A DNA stretch of 32,757 nt from Schizochytrium sp. CCTCC M209059. Its lineage: Eukaryota > Sar > Bigyra > Thraustochytrida > Thraustochytriidae. Numbering within the stretch: position 1 is the stretch's first letter; every line of letters begins with the position of its first letter. The position numbers and the translations under genes are program-made. Below are positions 1 to 8,324 of this stretch, piece after piece. The notes below the pieces were generated by a model that saw nothing but the letters and a program-made list of their open reading frames with translations, had not been told where the DNA came from and searched no databases. Location of the stretch: the NCBI GenBank assembly GCA_000818945.1, contig KN805405.1, positions 324,017 through 356,773 of the forward strand, given 5' to 3'.

Positions 1-24
1 GGGGAGGGGGAGGGGGAGGGGGAG
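1..24 (+). repeat. G-run repeat (GGGGGA)n, G-quadruplex potential
   Basis: Four runs of at least four G, each separated by a single A, lie at the left edge just upstream of the first gene. The spacing fits the standard intramolecular G-quadruplex pattern. It may extend beyond the window. A role in the promoter of the gene that follows is inference only. Confidence 0.6.
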
Positions 25-76
25 CGGGTCGGGGCCCCGCGGCGCGCCATGAGCAAAACCCGAACGCGATCTCGGA

Positions 77-133
77 GCAAGCAAGGAAAGCAAGCAAGGA
101 AAGCAAGCAAGCCAGCAAGCAAGCAAGCAAGAC
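77..133 (+). repeat. Interrupted AAGC tetranucleotide repeat
   Basis: Irregular AAGC/AAGG units lie just before the preferred start codon of the first gene. If translated from the upstream ATG at 49 they give a Lys/Ala/Ser/Gln/Arg-rich low-complexity tail. I read this as 5' UTR. The same AAGC motif recurs at 9478 and, on the other strand, at 13014. Confidence 0.7.
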
Positions 134-159
134 ACGAGAGCAGAAGAGAAGAGAGGATC

Positions 160-684
160 ATGATGATGTCTGTGAGGACCGCGCGCGTGGCCCGCGCCCA
201 GGTGAACCGCAGGCTGTCGACGGCGACGACGACGGCAGGGAGGTCCACGGACAAGGTCCCCGCCGCAGGCCAGGCCGAGGGCGGCCACCCGAACGTCATG
301 CCCAAGAGCGGCAGCGGCGAGAATGTGGCCACCAAGGGCAAGGGCCGCGGCTACGGCCCCCTCGCCGTCATCATGGCCGGCGTCGTCGGCGTGGCCGCCT
401 ACCAGCTCGGCTTTAGCGAGCCCAGCAAGGAGGCCAACAAGTTCCAGTTCAACCCGGAGACCGCCAAGGCCAGCGCCGAGGAGGCCGCCGCCGAGACCTC
501 GCAGCACCGCCTCCAGCGCGACGACAGCGTCATGCGGAGTAAGGGCCCCTTCAAGGGCAAGAACAAGGAGATCCTCGGCATCACGCCCAGTGATGAGCAG
601 CTCGAGAACGAGGCCACCACGCACTCTGCCGCAGGTACCATCGCCAGCGCCGCGCACCGCGAGGGCAAGTCTGTCGATCACTAA
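160..684 (+). CDS. Small mitochondrial-type single-pass membrane protein, unknown function
   Basis: Predicted 174-residue protein that I do not recognise. The start is chosen at the first of three consecutive ATGs (160/163/166), which has A at -3. From there the N-terminus (MMMSVRTARVARAQVNRRLS) is Arg/Ser/Ala-rich with no acidic residue, like a mitochondrial matrix presequence ending in RRLS. An in-frame ATG at 49 would add 37 residues encoded mostly by the AAGC repeat and would bury that presequence, so it is less likely. A Gly/Lys-rich linker precedes one hydrophobic segment (about residues 66-84, from GYGPLAVIMAGVV to AYQLGF). A soluble charged tail follows, with an Ala/Glu stretch and the motif GPFKGKNKEILGITPSDEQL. 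Mitochondrial inner-membrane location is inference. Confidence 0.75.
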   Translation: MMMSVRTARVARAQVNRRLSTATTTAGRSTDKVPAAGQAEGGHPNVMPKSGSGENVATKGKGRGYGPLAVIMAGVVGVAAYQLGFSEPSKEANKFQFNPETAKASAEEAAAETSQHRLQRDDSVMRSKGPFKGKNKEILGITPSDEQLENEATTHSAAGTIASAAHREGKSVDH

Positions 685-1383
685 GCCAGTCGACTCGTCA
701 ACTTCCGTATACATACTAGACACCAACTTCTTTCCCTTTCCTTATCAGCGGCGCGTCCCGTCCCATTGATTGATTATCAGATCAGCCACGATTTTTGAGC
801 CTTTTGTAGTACCAGTATTACCGCATTAACGCTTTCCTTCCCTTCCGTACAATCTCTCTTGAAGCGAGACCAAGCCTGCGGCTGATGGTCAGTCTGGACA
901 GTCATTTTTGACACAAAATTCTGCGCTTTCGGTACAGAGCACAAGCCCATCCTCTGGAGTCACTTCACGTATGTATGTCTGTTCTACAAACAAACAGCTT
1001 GTGCCGTCGCCGCGGAATCCGCCAGAGTCAACCATCTGCAGCTGGCGTCTCTTTCGCGCGCGCGCGCGCTCATACACACACACACAAACACCTACAGGTG
1101 CTCCTGCTCGCCACAAGATCATCATCCTTGTCTTTTTGGTTATCTTGTATGAAATCACAGTTTCAAAATATTATCTTTGTACTCTTGCTCGCCACAGGAT
1201 CATCATCATCCTTGTCTCTTTGATTATCTTGTATATAATCATCACAGTTTCAAAGTTCTCCCGATCTGTCTTTTTTGTTATCTTATCACAGTTTTAAAAA
1301 ATTATGTTTGTGCTCCTGCTCGCCACAAGATCATTATCCCCATCTTTTTCAATCAGACTGTTATAAAATGTAAGTTCTACAGA
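685..1383. other. Convergent intergenic region, AT-richer, with minisatellite
   Basis: This gap lies between the convergent stops of the first gene (+) and the helicase gene (-), so it should hold both 3' UTRs. Base composition is visibly lower in GC than the flanking genes. It holds a short CG/CA dinucleotide stretch near 1060-1090 and the degenerate repeat described separately. ORFs here are short and low in complexity; I see no gene. Confidence 0.6.
1098..1370. repeat. Degenerate tandem minisatellite, about 80-bp unit
   Basis: The phrase CTCCTGCTCGCCACAAGATC begins at about 1101 and 1313, with a diverged copy (CTCTTGCTCGCCACAGGATC) at about 1182. Each is followed by similar text containing CCTTGTCT, GGTTATCTTGTAT and CACAGTTTCAAA. 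A further truncated unit (about 1255-1309) keeps only the second half. The first two units are about 81 bp apart. Nothing identifies it as a known mobile element. Confidence 0.75.
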
Positions 1384-4300
1384 CTATCCTCGCCGCCGCG
1401 AAAGCCGCCACAGCTGGTTGCCTTCGTCACGCGGATCGTAGAGCGGCTCGATGCGCTCGCGCTTCTTGCGACGCGTCAGCTTGTTCGGATCCGCAGAACG
1501 ATAAAAGTTGGGTGCCACCTCGAGAAGCGTCTTCGGGTCAATCACCATCACCTGTCGCATGTACTCCTTGGAAGTGAGCACAAGCTCGTGGTAAATCACC
1601 ACTTCGGGATTGCGCTGGAACAACGCAGAACCAGGATGAATGAACACCGGTTGGCCCTCCACAAGCGTCCGGTAGCCCTCGGTCGGGTCACGCTTCGCAG
1701 CGTGCATGAAAAATCCACTTGCAATCGCCATTTGCACCGCCTTGAACTTGCGGCCGCACGATTCGATCGGCATGCGATAGCGACCCAAAATTCCTACGAG
1801 CTGTTGCCGAATGTCCTGCGCACGTTGAATCGAACGCGTCTGCACAAATTGGTCCACGCACCAAGCTTTCGAAAAACCGGCGCGTTTCCAGGACTCATAC
1901 ACGGCCAGCATGGTCAGGTGGTCGCCCTCAGGCTGATGAAAGCGCGCCTTCTTCTGGTCTGCTTGCGCCTGCTTCTCTTTCGGACGGAAAAAAATGTTTT
2001 CTACAGAAAGCATGGCCACGATCGTCACGACCTCCTCAGCGCATCCCAGCTCCACAGAAGAAATCAGTGTCTTGGACAAAATTGGATCCAGGGGAAAAGC
2101 GGCCATCTTGCGGCCCATCTTCGTGAGCAATCCCTCCTCGTCGAGAGCGCCCAGCGCATACAGTTTTTCAAGGGCAGCCACCAGGGTCTGAGCCGGGGGC
2201 GGATCCATAAAGTCAAAACTTAAAAGGTCATTCACGCCCATGCTCTTGAGCTGAAGCACAACATTGCCCAAATTTGTACGTTGAATCTCCGGCACATTTG
2301 TCGGCAGCATCTCAGTCTTATAGGCAAGCTCAGTGTAGAGACGAAAGCACTTGCCAGGACCTGTACGTCCAGCGCGACCCGCGCGCTGCCGCGCCGAAGC
2401 CTGCGAGATCGGCGTCACCACCAAAGAGTCCATGCCCAGTTTCGGATTATACGCGTTGATTTTGCTCATACCCGGATCCACAACATAGTGGATACCGTCC
2501 ACCGTAATAGAAGCCTCGGCAATGTTGGTCGCAACAATGAGCTTGCGCGACCCACGTGGAGCAGGCTCAAAGATGCGGCTCTGCATCTCGCTCGGAAGCG
2601 AGCCATACGCAGGCAAGATGAGAAGAGGGGGCGCGCTGCGGCCCAGCCGCTGCATGCGCTGATACAAGACCTCGCATGCCGTATCGATCTCCTCCTGGCC
2701 CGTGAGAAAGAGAAGAATGTCGCCCTCACCTTCATTGAGGTGGATCTGCATCACCGTGACCAGTGCCGCATCTACATAATCATTCTCTGCCTCCTTGGCA
2801 TACATAATATCTACGGGAAAGGTTCGCCCCGGGATGGTAAAGATCTTGGCATCAAGAAAATATTGCGAAAACTTTTCTGCATCCAGCGTCGCGCTCGTGA
2901 CAATGAGTCGGAAGTCTTTGCGTCGCTGCACAAGTTTCTTTAAAAGAGCAAACAAGACGTCCGTGCTCACATTGCGTTCGTGCGCCTCGTCCAGCATGAT
3001 ACATGAGTAGCGCTTGAGATCGCCATCCATGAGCATCTCGCGCATGAGCATACCATCCGTCATGTACTTGATGGCGGTTTCGGGGCCCGTGCAGTCCTCG
3101 AATCGAATTGTGTAGCCAACCTCCTGACCGACGCGGCATCCGACCTCTTCCGCCACACGTTTGGCCACCGACACGGCTGCCACGCGCCGAGGTTGCGTGC
3201 ATCCAACAATACCACGCTTAGTGAACCCCATCTCGGCCAGATACTGCGTCATCTGCGTCGTCTTTCCCGAGCCCGTCTCACCGACAACGACGAGAATCTG
3301 ATTTTCCATAAACGCCTCACACAGCGTTGTTTTGAGCTGGTAAATGGGCAGCGATTCGCGCTGTTCCTGGATTGACTTGTCCGTGATGTAACCAAAACTC
3401 GCATTGTTTCCAAAGGCTTGCTTTTTCCATTCAGGGACCTCACGGCCCGGAAGCGTGATGCCGCGCAAGTCGCCGGCGAGGGTTCGCTCGCGGTCGTCGG
3501 CCATCGGATCAAGCCACGCGCGTGACATGTTTCGTGGCACAGCATTCAGTTCTGTTTGTTCCTGCGCTCGCTTGAGCTCCCGACGCTCCTTTGCAATAGC
3601 GGTTTGATTTTCAGCGGCGCGCTGCATGCTGCCCTCTGGGTTTTTTACAATCTTCACCTGACCAATCGACGCAGCCATCTCCGTCTGTCCGCGCAAAAAC
3701 GCGGGTTCTGCCTCATTCAGCTCCACCTCGAGCTCTTCCTCGGTCTCTTCAAAGTCTATGGCACCACGCTCCTCGTCATAGTGCGGGTACGCATCCTTGT
3801 TCAAGGCCCCCGAGTTGACGAGCTGTCGAATTTCCCAGAGTTCTTCCTCCGAGTGCTTGAGTTTGCGTTTGCGCTGCACAATTCCCGGCAGCTCACGAGC
3901 TGATGCAGTCCCCAGCGTCGAGGTTGCTTCGGAAGACGAAGAAGACATCGCAGGTGGTCCCGCCAGATCTGCGCCTGAGCGCTGATCCACGTCTGCAATG
4001 CTGAGAAGAAGTTTGGTTCGCGGTTGACTAATCACCTTGACGAGGACCTCGTCGCCCGAACGCACGACATCGTGAGCGTTTCGGTTGCGCATATCCCGTG
4101 CCACGTGCTGCGTGCGCACGAGGCCCTCGATGTTGCCACTCCGCGTGTCCCGACTCGGGAATTCAGGTAGCTCCACGAAGCAGCCAAAGTCCTTGATGTT
4201 CCGCACTTTACCCCTGTAAATCTTGCCATACTCGGGCTCTCTCTCGCTGCCTCTCTTGAATCTCGACTTGTCCGCGTCTGTCCCTCCCGAAGCTGACGCT

Positions 4301-4776
4301 CCTTTTCCAGCTCCTGCGCTGGGCATGGACCTTCCGCCGCCAGATCGATCGAGCTGGGCGCGAAGTTCTCGCAATTTCTTTTCCGTAGCCGAGTCTCTGC
4401 CTTCTCCGACAGCAATAGGTCGTAGCTCATCGGGTCGGGCAAGACCAGGAAGTTGTTTGGCAATCTCGCTGACGCCTTCGCGACGACTGGTGCCGTTGTT
4501 GGCGCCACCACCATCGGCCGCGGCAGCGCCTCCCGCGGCCCCTTTGCCGGCCTTGCCCATGGAAACGACAAGACCGAAGATTGTTTTGCACAGCGAGGCG
4601 GGGATACTTCCATCCTGCTCTTTCATCGCAGCCGCGAAGGCGTCAGCGCCCTCGCGCTCGTGCTGCTTGGCGTTCTCGATGAAGAACTCCGCGAGCGCCT
4701 CCTCCGACACGCCCAAGCTCGCCTCGATCTCGCGCTGCACGCGCGCCACGAGCGACAGGCGGTCGAGATCCTCCAT
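1384..4776 (-). CDS. DHX8: DEAH-box pre-mRNA splicing helicase, PRP22/DHX8 type
   Basis: Predicted 1130-residue ATP-dependent RNA helicase. PRP22/DHX8 releases spliced mRNA from the spliceosome in the nucleus (family knowledge). Start is the ATG at 4776, giving MEDLDRLSLVARVQREIE, which matches the conserved DHX8 N-terminal helical region. The frame stays open upstream through a GAAA microsatellite, but those residues are low-complexity. Domains: N-terminal region 1-70; S1 RNA-binding domain about 183-263 (YGKIYRGKVRNIKDFGCFVE); P-loop GETGSGKT 499-506; DEAH 596-599; SAT 628-630; TNIAEASIT about 750-758; QRAGRAGR 797-804; then ratchet and OB-fold regions. The C-terminus, ERIEPLYDPRDEGNQLWRLS, is typical of PRP22. 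The S1 domain separates it from PRP2, PRP16 and PRP43. All catalytic motifs are intact and no intron is seen. It is divergent from the small gene at 5274. Confidence 0.95.
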   Translation of the reverse strand: MEDLDRLSLVARVQREIEASLGVSEEALAEFFIENAKQHEREGADAFAAAMKEQDGSIPASLCKTIFGLVVSMGKAGKGAAGGAAAADGGGANNGTSRREGVSEIAKQLPGLARPDELRPIAVGEGRDSATEKKLRELRAQLDRSGGGRSMPSAGAGKGASASGGTDADKSRFKRGSEREPEYGKIYRGKVRNIKDFGCFVELPEFPSRDTRSGNIEGLVRTQHVARDMRNRNAHDVVRSGDEVLVKVISQPRTKLLLSIADVDQRSGADLAGPPAMSSSSSEATSTLGTASARELPGIVQRKRKLKHSEEELWEIRQLVNSGALNKDAYPHYDEERGAIDFEETEEELEVELNEAEPAFLRGQTEMAASIGQVKIVKNPEGSMQRAAENQTAIAKERRELKRAQEQTELNAVPRNMSRAWLDPMADDRERTLAGDLRGITLPGREVPEWKKQAFGNNASFGYITDKSIQEQRESLPIYQLKTTLCEAFMENQILVVVGETGSGKTTQMTQYLAEMGFTKRGIVGCTQPRRVAAVSVAKRVAEEVGCRVGQEVGYTIRFEDCTGPETAIKYMTDGMLMREMLMDGDLKRYSCIMLDEAHERNVSTDVLFALLKKLVQRRKDFRLIVTSATLDAEKFSQYFLDAKIFTIPGRTFPVDIMYAKEAENDYVDAALVTVMQIHLNEGEGDILLFLTGQEEIDTACEVLYQRMQRLGRSAPPLLILPAYGSLPSEMQSRIFEPAPRGSRKLIVATNIAEASITVDGIHYVVDPGMSKINAYNPKLGMDSLVVTPISQASARQRAGRAGRTGPGKCFRLYTELAYKTEMLPTNVPEIQRTNLGNVVLQLKSMGVNDLLSFDFMDPPPAQTLVAALEKLYALGALDEEGLLTKMGRKMAAFPLDPILSKTLISSVELGCAEEVVTIVAMLSVENIFFRPKEKQAQADQKKARFHQPEGDHLTMLAVYESWKRAGFSKAWCVDQFVQTRSIQRAQDIRQQLVGILGRYRMPIESCGRKFKAVQMAIASGFFMHAAKRDPTEGYRTLVEGQPVFIHPGSALFQRNPEVVIYHELVLTSKEYMRQVMVIDPKTLLEVAPNFYRSADPNKLTRRKKRERIEPLYDPRDEGNQLWRLSRRRG

Positions 4777-4986
4777 CGTCGCCACCTCCGCCTGCGCCTC
4801 CGCCTGCGCCTCCGCCTCCGCCCGCGCGCCCGTGCCGCCGCGACGCCGCGCCGGGGCTCGCGCGCCTCGAGTCGTCTCGTCTCGCTCGCGCTGCAAGATG
4901 AAAATGGGTTTTGCAGGCATCCACGAACGAACGAAGGAGAGGAGAGGAGAGGAGAGCAGAGCAGAGAGCAGAGGAGAGAGCAGAGG

Positions 4987-5045
<59 letters not shown>

Positions 5046-5273
5046 AAAAAGACTCGAGAAGATCACCGTCTTCAAGTTTCTGCACTTCACGCGCAGGGCA
5101 ACTCCGAGGAGCAGCAAACTCCTACGCGAAGCGAGGTCATCCCGGTTGCCTTTGGCTCTGCGCCGTCGCTTCACCTGGCTGGCAGGTCGTCGCCGTCGTC
5201 TGTGCGCGTCTTCGTTTGCGTCTGCAGCTGCGTGCAAACGGAGAGTCAGAGCGAGGTGAAGCGCTGCGCCAAG
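4777..5273. promoter_or_regulatory. Divergent promoter region between DHX8 and the 73-residue gene
   Basis: A 497-bp gap separates the two start codons, so both promoters and 5' UTRs must be here. From the helicase side it holds a CGCCTC/CGCCTG hexamer run (about 4790-4830), an AGG/AGAGG purine run (about 4935-4987) and a GAAA array (4988-5047). I see no convincing TATA box. Confidence 0.5.
4988..5047 (+). repeat. (GAAA)15 microsatellite
   Basis: Fifteen uninterrupted GAAA units. On the minus strand this is a TTTC run in the frame upstream of DHX8, where it would encode only Ser/Phe/Leu repeats. I take it as untranslated DNA in the divergent promoter. Confidence 0.9.
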
Positions 5274-5495
5274 ATGCTGGGTACGCTGCTCAAACCCAAG
5301 CCCGCCAATATTGCGGCGTGGGCCGTGGCGGGAGGCGCCATGTACGCGTGGTCACAGTACGACAAGCAAAAGGCTACCATGTTCTCAGAGAATGAGGTCG
5401 AGACATGGAACGAGGACGTCAAGGCCAAGCATCCCAAGAAGAAGGTCGCAGGGGATCCCAAGGACCTTGACGAGGCGCCCAAGGCGACTGCATAA
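5274..5495 (+). CDS. Small 73-residue putative mitochondrial membrane protein
   Basis: I do not recognise the family. The ATG at 5274 starts a short protein (MLGTLLKPKPANIAAWAVAG...). It has one hydrophobic segment (about residues 12-29, ANIAAWAVAGGAMYAWSQ), followed by a charged tail with NEVETWNEDV and KHPKKK. The short N-terminus, single helix and charged soluble tail resemble small accessory subunits of respiratory complexes, but I cannot assign one. The frame is open upstream, but those residues derive from the repeat-rich promoter. It is divergently arranged with DHX8. Confidence 0.65.
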   Translation: MLGTLLKPKPANIAAWAVAGGAMYAWSQYDKQKATMFSENEVETWNEDVKAKHPKKKVAGDPKDLDEAPKATA

Positions 5496-5610
5496 ACATA
5501 TATTTTTTACTTGCAAAGTACGCTACCTATCAACGTCATTTTTCGTCGTCATGACCAACTGCAGGTTTTGCGTTGGATTCTATTACCGTTCAATTTACCA
5601 CATCGAGAGT

Positions 5611-6576
5611 TTATTTCTTGAGCTCGAGGGCACTGGCGCGCCCTGAGCGCCAACGCTGATAGTTTTGCGCGAGCATGGCGTGCTCAGTATCTCGCCGAAC
5701 TCGGTCTGCTGCGTCTTCTCTTGTTTTACGACGAGCATTCGCCGCTTTGCGCTGCGTCGCCCCCCTTCGAAGCTGTGCGCGCACATGCTTTTCAAGCACT
5801 TCGTAAACGGGGCCGTCTTGCCGCATTGCAGCATATTGCGACGCACTTTGGCCCGCTCGTGTCTTGACGTATGGATCTGCGCCCACATTCAGTAAAGTCT
5901 GAGCAACGTATGGGTCCGTGGCCAAATGAAGGGCTGTCTCGCCCCGCAAATTCTGCACATGGACGTCCGCACGCGCATGCATTGCGAGCACTCTCACCAA
6001 GTTATTGTGACCCGTCTGTGCAGCAAGCATGAGTGCAGTACACTTGCCAAGAACTGTGCGCTTGTTTACATCGAGACCTCGGCATGAAAGTAGCAATCTG
6101 AGCAGACCCTCATTCTCGCCACGCAGACTTGCCTCGTGAACCATTGCACGGCCCGTCCGGGGATGTACATCATTTATGGCACCATTGGGAATCCCACGTG
6201 TCATAAGCCATTCTTGCAGGCCTTCTTTGTCCCCATGCGAAATGAGTCTCATAGGCACGTCCATGCTACCGCGCGAGAGATCTCCCGTAGCTGGCGATTG
6301 CGGCGTCGCCGGTGAGGATTCGTCGAGCTTTGTCGTTAAGAGCACGACCGACGCGTCATGTTGCTCAGCGGAAGATAGTTCATGCTCGACGGATTTGGGT
6401 GTACGTTCAACGAGGCTGCGACCCTTGTCTTCGTGTATACGTTGTCTTCGGTTTCGTGTTCTTCTTTCACGCCGCACGAGGTCGCCAAGTCCAGTCAAAA
6501 GGTCAAGCTGAGCCGCGGTCGAGGTATGCGTGTCATCATCTCCGCGCGTAACGCTGTCCTTGTCTGCGGCACCCAT
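5611..6576 (-). CDS. Ankyrin-repeat protein with basic coiled-coil tail
   Basis: Predicted 321 residues from the ATG at 6576 (MGAADKDSVTRGDDD). The frame is open to 6867, but the extra residues come from an AT-rich, poly-T-containing stretch that looks like 5' UTR. Residues 1-105 are polar and probably disordered, with an Arg-rich patch (RRERRTRNRRQR, 36-47). About four ankyrin repeats span 107-262. The clearest are at 143-170 (GRAMVHEASLRGENEGLLRL) and 178-245 (CTALMLAAQTGHNNLVRVLA and GETALHLAT...VGADPYVKT). The C-terminal 60 residues are strongly basic and helical (RKAANARRKTREDAADRVRR). Ankyrin arrays are generic protein-binding scaffolds and no partner can be named. Confidence 0.85.
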   Translation of the reverse strand: MGAADKDSVTRGDDDTHTSTAAQLDLLTGLGDLVRRERRTRNRRQRIHEDKGRSLVERTPKSVEHELSSAEQHDASVVLLTTKLDESSPATPQSPATGDLSRGSMDVPMRLISHGDKEGLQEWLMTRGIPNGAINDVHPRTGRAMVHEASLRGENEGLLRLLLSCRGLDVNKRTVLGKCTALMLAAQTGHNNLVRVLAMHARADVHVQNLRGETALHLATDPYVAQTLLNVGADPYVKTRAGQSASQYAAMRQDGPVYEVLEKHVRAQLRRGATQRKAANARRKTREDAADRVRRDTEHAMLAQNYQRWRSGRASALELKK

Positions 6577-6960
6577 GGCAAAACCAAAATGAATTGACGC
6601 GGCTTTCTCTCTCCCCAGCGCTCTCAGTGCTGACCGTTGTTTGGTGCACACCTTCTTTTTAGACTTTTTAGTTTTACTTTTTCTGCTGCTTTTTTTTCTT
6701 TCGTTTTTTGGGGTGCAATCTAAGGTTGACAGCGAGCGACCAGAGGCGAATGAATGATCAGCCGAAAGGAGTATTTCTTTTATGTAAATGTGTAGGTAGT
6801 ATCGCTCGCTTGCCCATGGCAAGGTGATTTTTAAACAACAAAAAGTGGCAATGGACATCCTGTCCATTCTCCATCACCATCTTCTGGGGCGCTTTGCAAT
6901 AAAGGAAAATAAAATTTGGTCAGAAATGGTTCGCACAAGAGGCAGGCGACATATACAAGC
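6577..6960. promoter_or_regulatory. Gap between TPR and ankyrin genes
   Basis: Both flanking genes run on the minus strand, so this 384-bp stretch holds the 3' UTR of the TPR gene and the promoter and 5' UTR of the ankyrin gene. It is AT-rich, with long poly-T and poly-A patches at 6655-6710. No gene is seen. Confidence 0.45.
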
Positions 6961-8142
6961 TCATGAGCGACCACTGCCGCTCGAGCCGTCACCAGCGATC
7001 TCATCCTCCATACCAACCTTCTCCACACCAAGCTCGTCGAGCACCTGCTGCTGAAGAGCATGCGCGTCAGCATCCTTGCCCCATGCCATGTAAAGCTCGG
7101 CGAGGTTGTGCATTGCAATAATCGTTTCGCTGTGAGACCCGCCGAGCTTGGCCTGACGGATACGAAGAGCTTCCTTGTACTCCTTTTCAGCGAGCTCAAA
7201 GCGACCTTGAAGCTTGAGCTCCAGCCCCATGTTATTGCGCGCAGTTGCCACACGCGGATGTTCTGCATCCAAGGCAGCAACGATGATATTTCTACCACCC
7301 TCCACATACGACATGCTGTCCTCTTTGTCGTTGAGCAAGCGAAGAACCGCGCCATAATTCTGCATCGCCATCCCATAGTCTGGCGAATCCTCGCCCTTGA
7401 GCGACTTGAGGGCCTCCATATTGGTAGCAAAAAAAGTCTTGGCATGCGTGAGAAGAGAGTGTTTCTCCATACCCTTGGAATTCAGCGCATACGTCTTGTA
7501 AAGCTGTCCAAGATTGCCCATAGCTGTGACAGTACTGAGGTGCTCGTCACCGACAGTATCCTTGTAGATGCGGATCGCCTCACTAAGAGATTTGACGGCT
7601 TCATCGAACTCGCCAACTTGCTTGTGCATGAGCGCCAGATTGTTCAAGACGCTAGCATAAACAGGGTGCTTGTCTCCATAAAAGCTTTCGACGGTGAGCT
7701 TGACGGCTTCAGCCACCTCGCGCGCCTCGGCAATCTTGTTCTGCGACCAAAGCTCGTGTACCTGCTGCTGCAGCTTGGAAATTTCGAGCTCGGGGCCCTG
7801 CAAGTGCTCGGGGCGACTGCCTCCGCCTAGGCCGAGGCCTTGCCCTGTCGGAGTCGCCGATGCCGACGCTCCTGCCTGCTCGGCCTGGTCCTGCAGTTGC
7901 TCCTGGATCTGCTGCTGCATTTGCTGCTGCACCTTGGGATCCGTGCGATGCCTCGTGATGGAAATCCCTCCAGGTCCCGTGCGCGCCGCAAATCCTCTTG
8001 ACGACGCTGGCGTTGCGTTCGACGCCGCCGACGACATCGACGTCCACCGCGCCTGCCTGTTGGCCGCGCCCCTGCTGCCCGCATTCGTCGCGCAGCTGGC
8101 GGCCGCCGCCGCCAGCGCGTAGCTCCTGGCCAGCCGCTGCAT
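6961..8142 (-). CDS. Mitochondrial-type TPR protein (kinesin-light-chain-like repeats)
   Basis: Predicted 393 residues; ATG at 8142. The N-terminus (MQRLARSYALAAAAASCATN) is Arg/Ala/Ser-rich without acidic residues until about residue 68, as in a mitochondrial presequence. A Gln-rich helix (71-90) and a Gly-rich linker follow. From about 120 to 370 there are TPR helices of the roughly 42-residue kinesin-light-chain kind. The best are HPVYASVLNNLALMHKQVGE (159-178), HLSTVTAMGNLGQLYKTYA (201-219), HPRVATARNNMGLELKLQG (295-313) and HSETIIAMHNLAELYMAWG (337-355). The tail is acidic and Gly/Ser-rich. TTC19, a mitochondrial complex III factor of similar size with similar repeats, is one possible relative, but I cannot establish this. 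It is divergent from the methyltransferase gene with 182 bp between starts. Confidence 0.85.
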   Translation of the reverse strand: MQRLARSYALAAAAASCATNAGSRGAANRQARWTSMSSAASNATPASSRGFAARTGPGGISITRHRTDPKVQQQMQQQIQEQLQDQAEQAGASASATPTGQGLGLGGGSRPEHLQGPELEISKLQQQVHELWSQNKIAEAREVAEAVKLTVESFYGDKHPVYASVLNNLALMHKQVGEFDEAVKSLSEAIRIYKDTVGDEHLSTVTAMGNLGQLYKTYALNSKGMEKHSLLTHAKTFFATNMEALKSLKGEDSPDYGMAMQNYGAVLRLLNDKEDSMSYVEGGRNIIVAALDAEHPRVATARNNMGLELKLQGRFELAEKEYKEALRIRQAKLGGSHSETIIAMHNLAELYMAWGKDADAHALQQQVLDELGVEKVGMEDEIAGDGSSGSGRS

Positions 8143-8324
8143 CTCGCAGAAGAATGATCTCGGTTTGCTTTTGCTTTTGCCTTGGCGGGGCTTGGCTTGG
8201 CCTTGTTTGATTTGGGTCCTTCATTCACTCATTCTTTCTTTCGTGGCATAGCCGCAACCGAGGCAAGGCGCAAGACCTCGCGCCGCACGACCTCGAGATC
8301 GAGCGCGAGCGCGTCAGCGGCAGC
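8143..8324. promoter_or_regulatory. Compact divergent promoter between TPR and EFM7-like genes
   Basis: Only 182 bp separate the two start codons, so the promoters must overlap. The stretch is enriched in TTGCTTTTGC and GGCTTGGC-like direct repeats (8163-8205). No TATA box is evident. Confidence 0.5.

Noticed and set aside
1177..2223. 348-codon plus-strand ORF
   Set aside because: It is antisense to the conserved C-terminal half of the DHX8 helicase and has no domain of its own.
4223..5395. 390-codon plus-strand ORF
   Set aside because: It is antisense to the DHX8 N-terminus and runs through the GAAA repeat; composition is Ser/Arg/Ala-rich.
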